Source of the DNA: an uncultured Anaeromassilibacillus sp.
GTDB taxonomy: Bacteria; Bacillota; Clostridia; Oscillospirales; Acutalibacteraceae
Direction of reading: 5' to 3'
Assembly (NCBI GenBank): GCA_930987725.1
Contig: CAKNKY010000003.1
Location: 1-64,000, forward strand
DNA: 64,000 nucleotides
The notes under the pieces: model-generated
The model's input: only the letters and a program-made list of their open reading frames with translations
What the model was told of the DNA's origin: nothing
The model's database searches: none
Shown: piece after piece, positions 58,474-64,000 of the stretch
Layout: the number at the start of each line of letters is the position of its first letter
Numbering within the stretch: the stretch's first letter is position 1
Program-made: the position numbers and the translations under genes

Positions 58474-61016
58474 CAGTTTTCTCCTCCCTGTTGCCCGCCG
58501 CGCTTCTGCCACTTCTGCATCACACGCGAAAGCTGGGCAAAATCAAGCGGTTTGGGCACATGATCGTTCATTCCGGCCCTGCGCGTCCTTTCGACATCCT
58601 CTGCAAACGCGTTCGCGGTGACGGCAATGATGAGAATGGAAGCCGCGTCCGCCCGGTGCAGGGCGCGGATAGCCGAAGCTGCGCTGCAGCCGTCGAGTTC
58701 CGGCATCTGCATATCCATAAGGATCACGTCGTATTCATAGGGAGCTGATTCCGCAAAAAGCCGCACCGCCTCCGCGCCGTTGACGGCAGCCGTCACCTGC
58801 GCTCCCAGCCCGACAAGCAGCTCGCAGGCAATCTCCCTGTTCATCTCGTTGTCCTCCGCAAGAAGGATACGGCAGCCGTTCCAGTCATAGGCTTCTTCCT
58901 CCTGCTGTCCGGGCTCCTTCCGCTTTTCTTCGGGCTGTGCCGCAGCGAACGGCACGGTCACAGTGAAGCAGCTCCCCTTTCCAAGCTCGCTTTCCACCGA
59001 AACCTCGCCGCTCAACTGGCGCACCAGCGTTTTCACAATCGTCATGCCCAGGCCTGTGCCCATCGTGGCGCGGGTGGAAAAGGCGATTTCGCGGGAATAC
59101 GGCTCGAACAGTTTATCCAGAAATTCCTTCGACATGCCGATGCCGGTGTCCTCCACCTGGAAGCGATATTTGCTGTGCTGGGAATAGCGGAGCTCTTCCA
59201 CCTCAAATCGGATCTCATCGCCGCGCTCTGTGTATTTCACGGCGTTGGAGAGTAGGTTGTTCAGCACCTGCGTGAGCTTCTTTTCGTCCCCCAGCACGCG
59301 GCTCTGCTCCAACCGGATCTGCACCGTGAAGCGTTTGCCCTGCGCCTGCGCCTGATCCCGGAAGATACCGGCGGCAGAACGCGCCAGTTCGCCGACGTCA
59401 AACGGCTTCTGCTCCAGATACTCCTTTCCTGCCTCGGAGCGAGAAAATTCCAGAATATCGTTGATGAGGGAAAGAAGCTGGCTGCCGGCATATTTGATTT
59501 TATCGAGATACTCCCACACTCTTCCGCCGCCGGCGCCACGCTCCCGTTCCGCCAGGCTGCAAAAGCCCAGAATGGCGTTGAGCGGCGTGCGCATATCATG
59601 CGACATGCGGCTGAAAAATTCCGATTTCGCCTTGGTGCCCTCCACCGCCGCGTCCAGCGCCTCCTGCAGAATCTCATTGTGCTGCAATTCGCGCCGCTTT
59701 TCCTCATCCACATCACGGAAACAGAGGATCACCTCGTCCGGTGCGAGAGAGGCATCATAGAGTGTGCGGATGTTCACCCAACGATATCCCTGCGGAAAGC
59801 GGCGCTCGAAATCGCCGCCGAAATCGGCCAGCTCCTGCCTGACACGCCTGCGTATGCTGTCGATGGAAAAATCATGTTCAAACACACGAAATGTATTCGA
59901 CCGCACAAGGCTGCGGATGCGGTCGAGCAGCAGAGCGTAGGGGCCGCGCTCCGGCAGAACGCCGCGCAAATCTCCACTCATCTTGAAGGCTTCATAGGTG
60001 CCGTCGCGGAAATTGACGCGGTAAATGGCGTAAAAGGAATCCCCCAGCATCAGGGCTGTGTCCCCCGCCCGCTTGGCGCGCCTGCTCTTCATCATATTCC
60101 GTACCGTGAGGATGGCAATGACGGCAAACAGCACGATGAACACAACGGCAAGCACATTCACAACCGCACTGCTTTCGCCGAACAGCAGGGCATGCAGCGG
60201 AATAGTGATGCACACTGTCCATCCGTTCTCCATGCGCTTGTAGTACAGCCCACGCGGTACATCGTCCAGATCCGTGAAGGAGGCGTCGTAAGCGAAGAGG
60301 GAACCATCCTCTATGCCGCTGAGCAGAAAATCCGCATATTTCTGCATGGTTTCACCGTCAACCTGCAGCGCCGTGGCGGCATACACAATGTTTCCGTTCT
60401 GATCGCAGAGAAAATAAGAGTACCCCTCCGGCATGGCGTGGCGCATGTTGTGCAGTTCCGGGGAATCGATGTAAACATCCATGGCAAAGACATCCCCGGG
60501 GCTGGAGAGTTCCTGCGAGATTGTCACGACACGGCGCCCCGTGATGACATCCGTGTAGGCGTCGCTCATCACCGCTTCCCCCGCTCCTTCCAGAGCGAGC
60601 TGATACCACGACTGTGCCGCATAGTCATAAGTTTCGTCGCCAACCCAGGGCGTGGCCCCGATGATTTTGCCGTCTATAACGGCATAGGGATCAACAAGTC
60701 CTTCCCCGATGATGGACGAGAAGTGATCAAAGTATTCCTTCATCCAAGCCTGCACATCCCCCTCCTGCCCGGAGGAGGCCAGGCCGTCGATGTAGCGGCC
60801 GGCAAGCTCCGCATTCTTTTGAAGGGAATCGAGCATGAGCCTCTCCTCGGTGGCATAGCTGTCCGCCAGCGCCATGCCGAGATTCTGCGCGTTGCGGAGC
60901 AGTTTGTCCCGCACCAGAGCCACGCTGAAGGCAAGAAGCACCGCCACAAACAGCAGCATGAAAATATTCAGCGTAACCATGAGGATCGGGCCTCTGCTTT
61001 TCTTTCTTTTCTTCAT
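58473..61016 (-). CDS. Hybrid sensor histidine kinase
   Basis: An 847-residue membrane kinase. A membrane segment near residues 12-34 and another near 282-306 enclose an extracellular sensor with a Cache-like pattern (DPYAVIDGKIIGATPW, YDYAAQSWYQLAL, ITGRRVVTISQEL). A PAS-like region follows (residues 325-445). The HisKA domain holds His473 (RMSHDMRTPLNAILG), then the HATPase with LLSNAVKYTE and GTGLGMTIVK. A C-terminal receiver holds Asp768 (ILMDMQMPELDG). Small organic acids or amino acids are typical Cache ligands. It lies between the membrane GGDEF and the HD-GYP genes. Confidence 0.93.
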   Translation of the reverse strand: MKKRKKSRGPILMVTLNIFMLLFVAVLLAFSVALVRDKLLRNAQNLGMALADSYATEERLMLDSLQKNAELAGRYIDGLASSGQEGDVQAWMKEYFDHFSSIIGEGLVDPYAVIDGKIIGATPWVGDETYDYAAQSWYQLALEGAGEAVMSDAYTDVITGRRVVTISQELSSPGDVFAMDVYIDSPELHNMRHAMPEGYSYFLCDQNGNIVYAATALQVDGETMQKYADFLLSGIEDGSLFAYDASFTDLDDVPRGLYYKRMENGWTVCITIPLHALLFGESSAVVNVLAVVFIVLFAVIAILTVRNMMKSRRAKRAGDTALMLGDSFYAIYRVNFRDGTYEAFKMSGDLRGVLPERGPYALLLDRIRSLVRSNTFRVFEHDFSIDSIRRRVRQELADFGGDFERRFPQGYRWVNIRTLYDASLAPDEVILCFRDVDEEKRRELQHNEILQEALDAAVEGTKAKSEFFSRMSHDMRTPLNAILGFCSLAERERGAGGGRVWEYLDKIKYAGSQLLSLINDILEFSRSEAGKEYLEQKPFDVGELARSAAGIFRDQAQAQGKRFTVQIRLEQSRVLGDEKKLTQVLNNLLSNAVKYTERGDEIRFEVEELRYSQHSKYRFQVEDTGIGMSKEFLDKLFEPYSREIAFSTRATMGTGLGMTIVKTLVRQLSGEVSVESELGKGSCFTVTVPFAAAQPEEKRKEPGQQEEEAYDWNGCRILLAEDNEMNREIACELLVGLGAQVTAAVNGAEAVRLFAESAPYEYDVILMDMQMPELDGCSAASAIRALHRADAASILIIAVTANAFAEDVERTRRAGMNDHVPKPLDFAQLSRVMQKWQKRGGQQGGEN

Positions 61017-61055
61017 TCGATTTTCCCCTTTTGCCCTGCGGCCGGGCAGGCCGGC

Positions 61056-62231
61056 CTATCCTTCCTTCTTCTGTGTTTCCGCGCTGTAAAAGGCGCGCTT
61101 GTTTTCATACATGCGGCGATCCATTTCCCACAGGAAGGAATCGACGCTTTTGCCTGTGAGCTGCGCCACGCCGATGGAAAGAGACACATGGTATGGCCGT
61201 TCCATTTCCCGGCTGAGCTGCTCCATGCCCTCCTCAATCCGGCGGCACAGGGCCTCCGTCTCTTCCTCCTGTGCATCCTCCAGCAGGATAACAAATTCAT
61301 CCCCGCCGTAACGTGCAGCCATCGCATGGCGGCCGGCTGCGCGCTGCAGCAGGCTGCCCACCTCCCGCAGCACCAGATCGCCTTCCAGATGTCCGTAATG
61401 ATCGTTGATGAGCTTAAAATGGTTCACGTCCATCATGAGGCCTGTCACCTGCTTCGTCTTGCGGCGCTCCGGCAGCGCGCCGAGATAGCGGATGAGATAG
61501 GCGCGGCTGTAAAGATTGGTGAGCGGGTCGAGGAAAAAGCGCTCGTTCTGCAGATTGATGTGCAGCGACGTGAGGCCGAGAGCCGTGGAAACCCATAGGA
61601 ATGCCAGCCCGTAAAAGAGATACTGCAGAATGCTGCCCGCAAGGATGGGCAGCAGAAACAGCACAACCGGCATGAACAGATATTTTTGCACCTGCCTGCG
61701 ATACCACAGCACCAGGGCGGCCCCGTGAATCAGATAGAGATATCCCACCAGATAAACCACAGCCACAACCGGCGTGCGGAAATAGACATTTTCCTGCGTG
61801 AGGCCGAAGAACACATCTGTTCCCAGATTCACGAGGCAGAGCACGACGACAACAGCGGCCGGGATGGCCGCCAGCGGATAATAGCGCCGCAGCCGTTCGC
61901 GATCCTCAAACAGCTTATAGTCCACATACAGCACCCAAAAGAACGTGAACAGGACACACAGCGCGAACAGCATGGCGTTCGAAACGCGCAGCAGCGCCGC
62001 CGCACCCGGAAACTGCCTGCCGTCGAGCAGAAAGGAAACCGTTTCCGCCACACAGAGCACACTGCAGATCCGGCACATCAGGCAAAAAAGCTTTTCATCG
62101 ATCGTGGCGGATTCCAGTCTTTGGTGCCGGTTAAACTGGATGATCAGCATCAGGCAAAAGCCGATGCCGTTGGCAATCAAAACAGCGGGCAGGTTGATCC
62201 CATCCCCTGCGCTGGCAAAACCACCGGGCAT
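61056..62231 (-). CDS. Membrane diguanylate cyclase (GGDEF)
   Basis: A 391-residue protein with about seven hydrophobic segments in residues 15-225, resembling the 7TM sensory diguanylate cyclases, followed by a GGDEF domain (residues 230-385) with the intact active site RYGGDEFVILLE and DPLTNLYSRAYL at its start. No RxxD inhibitory site precedes GGDEF. It would make c-di-GMP under control of the membrane sensor. A GTG 18 bases upstream is in frame, but the G-rich AAAGGGGGGAGG falls inside that extension, so ATG 62231 is taken, with short spacing. It is the first gene of the operon. Confidence 0.9.
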   Translation of the reverse strand: MPGGFASAGDGINLPAVLIANGIGFCLMLIIQFNRHQRLESATIDEKLFCLMCRICSVLCVAETVSFLLDGRQFPGAAALLRVSNAMLFALCVLFTFFWVLYVDYKLFEDRERLRRYYPLAAIPAAVVVVLCLVNLGTDVFFGLTQENVYFRTPVVAVVYLVGYLYLIHGAALVLWYRRQVQKYLFMPVVLFLLPILAGSILQYLFYGLAFLWVSTALGLTSLHINLQNERFFLDPLTNLYSRAYLIRYLGALPERRKTKQVTGLMMDVNHFKLINDHYGHLEGDLVLREVGSLLQRAAGRHAMAARYGGDEFVILLEDAQEEETEALCRRIEEGMEQLSREMERPYHVSLSIGVAQLTGKSVDSFLWEMDRRMYENKRAFYSAETQKKEG

Positions 62232-62289
62232 TTGCCTCCCCCCTTTCACAGACTACCGGAAACGGTGACCCCCGCTTTCTCTTTCCTAA

Positions 62290-62318
62290 ATGATATGGGA
62301 TCCGGCGCCAATGTGCAA
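62290..62318 (-). promoter_or_regulatory. Promoter of the GGDEF-kinase-HD-GYP-HPt operon
   Basis: On the minus strand TTGCAC (62313-62318), 17-bp spacer, TATCAT (62290-62295). Confidence 0.65.
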
Positions 62319-62388
62319 GGGGACCTCATCTTTCCGTAAAAAAGTGACGAAAGCGTGACCTCTTTTCCACCCGTTTCCGGCGTTCCCA

Positions 62389-62397
62389 TGCTATAAT
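62389..62397 (+). promoter_or_regulatory. Extended -10 promoter of the OmpR-type regulator
   Basis: TGC-TATAAT (62389-62397) with no clear -35 hexamer. The transcript would start near 62404. Confidence 0.45.
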
Positions 62398-62469
62398 ACA
62401 GGAAACGCTTCCGGAATAGTGACAAAGGCCGGACGGCCGTCACGCGCCGGGCGGGAAGGGAGAAAGAAA

Positions 62470-63279
62470 ATGTACCGTGTGTTGCTGGTGGACGACGATC
62501 CGCATCTGCAGGCCGCCAACCGGGCTTATCTGGAGCGGGAAGGCTATGAAATTCTGTGTGCATTCAACGGGGAGGAAGCGCTGCGCCTGGCCTCCACCGC
62601 GAGGCTGAACGCCATCGTGCTGGATGTGGACATGCCGGGGCCGGACGGCGTCACGGTGTGCCGCCGCCTGCGCGAGGTGAGCAGCGTGCCGATCCTGTTC
62701 CTCTCTGCCTATGCGGAAACGGACGACCGCATCCGCGGCCTTTTGGCGGGCGGAGACGATTTCATCGCAAAGCCGTATTCCCTCATGGAGCTGGAGCTGC
62801 GCCTGCGGCTCCATATCCGGCGGGCGGAAAATCAGGCCGGCAGCAAGGATATGCTGCGCTTCGGGACGCTCACGATCGATCCGGCTCTGCGCGAGGTGCG
62901 CAATGAGGGGAAAGCCATCCCCTTCACGGCGCTGGAATTTGATCTGCTTGCCTTTCTCGCTCAGCACCCCGGCCAGGTGTTTTCCTATGAACAGCTTTAC
63001 GACCGTGTGTGGAGGGAACCGATGAACTGCGGCCTGCACAACATCCAGGTCTGCATGGCGCGCGTGCGGCAGAAGCTGGATCGGCTCTGTCCCGGCCAAT
63101 GCTTCATCGAAACGGTGCGCCGCAAGGGCTATCTCTTCCGTGCAGAGCGAACAGCCGCCACGGCCGCGCCCACACCGGCACAGACGGCCACCCCGGCCAG
63201 CGCGAGCGCTCCCTGCCCCGCCGGGGAAAGCTGCTCCGGGCTTTCCGGCGCGGAAACAGCCGGCCCGGAGGACGCCTGA
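62470..63279 (+). CDS. OmpR-family response regulator with a low-complexity C-terminal tail
   Basis: A 269-residue regulator. The receiver (residues 1-120) has Asp8/Asp9, phospho-acceptor Asp52 (IVLDVDMPGPDG) and the KPY switch. The winged-helix DNA-binding domain (residues 128-226) shows FTALEFDLLAFLAQHPGQVFS and the recognition region NIQVCMARVRQKL. The family normally ends about residue 226 (RRKGYLFRAER); here some 40 Ala/Pro/Thr residues follow, and this stretch is antisense to the end of the neighbouring gene. No kinase is next to it on this strand. GGGAAGGGAG precedes the ATG. Confidence 0.9.
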   Translation: MYRVLLVDDDPHLQAANRAYLEREGYEILCAFNGEEALRLASTARLNAIVLDVDMPGPDGVTVCRRLREVSSVPILFLSAYAETDDRIRGLLAGGDDFIAKPYSLMELELRLRLHIRRAENQAGSKDMLRFGTLTIDPALREVRNEGKAIPFTALEFDLLAFLAQHPGQVFSYEQLYDRVWREPMNCGLHNIQVCMARVRQKLDRLCPGQCFIETVRRKGYLFRAERTAATAAPTPAQTATPASASAPCPAGESCSGLSGAETAGPEDA

Positions 63280-64000
63280 TCTGCCGGCGCATTGGCTGCG
63301 GGCGCCTCTGCAGCCGTTTGGGGAGACGACTCACTTGGTGAGGAGGCACTTTCCGGTGCAAGAAGCGCACCGGTTTCCCCTTCCTCCGGCACCCGGGAAA
63401 CGGTTTCATCAAACAGCTGTGCCGGTTCCGGCGGATACGCCGCAACGGCGGGCTCCTGCTCCCGGGCAGGAGCAGGAGAGACAGAAGGTTCTGCATCCGG
63501 GGAGGCAGGCGGCGCGGGAGCGGAGGACACGCCCGGCGGCTCCTGCGGCTCCGGAGTCCCGCTCCCGGCGGCTTCGCCGTTTTCCGGCTGTGTGGTGGTT
63601 TCCCCCGTTTCTCCGGGATCTGCCGGGCCGACCGGCTCCGCCTGCGGAATCGGTTCGCGGTGATCCGGCACGGGCGTCACGGCGCCGCCGCGGCTGCCGC
63701 CCTGATCCTCGCTCTCCTGCACCGGCAGAAGGAAGGCTTCCGAGCGGAGCACTGTCTCGTCGCCCGCACAGGCCGCAACACGGTAAAGGCGCGGTTCCCT
63801 GTCCTCCGCCTGGAACGCACAGCCCATATCCTCGCCATAGGGCACGAGGAAAAAGTTTTCCTGCGGAAAGCGCGTCCAGGTCTTGCCGCCGTCCTCCGAA
63901 ACTTCCCCCCACACGCGTGCATCCTGCGGCAGGCCGCGCACCGCGAGAAGAGCCAAGCCAGCCTGATCCCCTCTGAAAACTGCGTCTGTCACAGCGAGGG
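63129..64000 (-). CDS. Proline/alanine-rich protein with C-terminal membrane anchor (partial)
   Basis: The 3' part of a gene whose start lies beyond the window; the frame is open to the right edge. The visible 290 residues have an N-terminal folded part (GLPQDARVWGEVSEDGGKTWTRFP, CAFQAEDREPRLYRVAACAGDETVLRSEAFLL), a long Pro/Ala/Glu/Ser-rich spacer (about residues 95-255) and a C-terminal hydrophobic helix (GALALAGVAVCAGVGAAVAAV) followed by RSARKR. This looks like a surface protein anchored by its C-terminus; there is no LPxTG motif. Its last 150 bases overlap the OmpR-type gene on the opposite strand. Confidence 0.7.
   Translation of the reverse strand, partial: LAVTDAVFRGDQAGLALLAVRGLPQDARVWGEVSEDGGKTWTRFPQENFFLVPYGEDMGCAFQAEDREPRLYRVAACAGDETVLRSEAFLLPVQESEDQGGSRGGAVTPVPDHREPIPQAEPVGPADPGETGETTTQPENGEAAGSGTPEPQEPPGVSSAPAPPASPDAEPSVSPAPAREQEPAVAAYPPEPAQLFDETVSRVPEEGETGALLAPESASSPSESSPQTAAEAPAANAPADQASSGPAVSAPESPEQLSPAGQGALALAGVAVCAGVGAAVAAVRSARKR

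Noticed and set aside
63129-63260. Sortase (LPxTG) anchoring signal in the C-terminal tail of the partial protein
   Set aside because: A hydrophobic helix and basic tail are present, but no LPxTG-like pentapeptide precedes them.
1-64000. CRISPR array, insertion sequence or prophage
   Set aside because: No regularly spaced repeats, transposase, integrase or phage structural genes were seen on either strand.

Overview
The window is a GC-rich (about 60%), densely packed stretch of a Gram-positive, spore-forming Clostridia chromosome, most likely a gut Oscillospiraceae/Ruminococcaceae-type anaerobe. This inference rests on the spoIIAA-spoIIAB-sigF operon, class A RNase P RNA, LplB/LplC-type sugar transport, PadR-DUF2812 and DUF6465/DUF6054 genes, frequent TTG starts behind strong AGGAGG ribosome sites, and sigma-A promoters with 17-bp spacers. 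No phage, insertion sequence or CRISPR array is visible.

Layout. 0-21.5 kb is housekeeping: metA, the sporulation sigma-F operon, folC, rnhA, a cysteine desulfurase, a MATE pump, a HAD-HD fusion phosphatase, a CrtO-like acyltransferase, an NAD-dependent epimerase, a serine hydrolase, rnpB, pncB, an XRE regulator, an enolase, PadR with its DUF2812 partner, two oxidoreductases and a TrmH-family methyltransferase.

21.6-47.6 kb is a Gram-positive polysaccharide-utilisation locus. A LacI regulator precedes two ABC permeases and a lipoprotein that binds sugar. Then come enzymes that all lack signal peptides: a GH10-GH120 fusion, GH43, two esterases, GH8 (Rex type), GH39, GH3, GH51, a divergent GH29 alpha-L-fucosidase, GH36 alpha-galactosidase and GH2 beta-mannosidase. 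The logic is import of decorated xylo-oligosaccharides (and probably xyloglucan or galactomannan fragments) followed by complete depolymerisation in the cytoplasm. Matching LacI-type operators (core GTAAAACG) lie just downstream of the lacI, transporter and fucosidase promoters, so one repressor probably controls the set. No transporter ATPase is encoded here.

47.7-55.8 kb is mixed: a membrane-anchored GH3 (NagZ-like) enzyme, a small unknown protein, an XRE regulator, a histidine phosphatase, a TIGR01440 protein, tRNA-Leu(UAA), a decayed MATE remnant, an HD phosphohydrolase and a short UvrA-like protein.

56-64 kb is a signalling cluster: a SnoaL-like/GGDEF protein on the plus strand, converging with an apparent operon of a membrane GGDEF protein, a hybrid histidine kinase, a receiver-HD-GYP protein and an HPt protein. 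Together these look like a multistep phosphorelay joined to c-di-GMP turnover. An OmpR-type regulator and a partial proline/alanine-rich membrane protein, whose 3' ends overlap on opposite strands, close the window.

Most points to re-examine: the shared LacI operator set; the GH10-GH120 fusion and the heavily structured leader in front of it; a duplicated extended -10 element enclosing three hairpins at 5.2-5.4 kb; the HAD-HD fusion; the phosphorelay/c-di-GMP operon.
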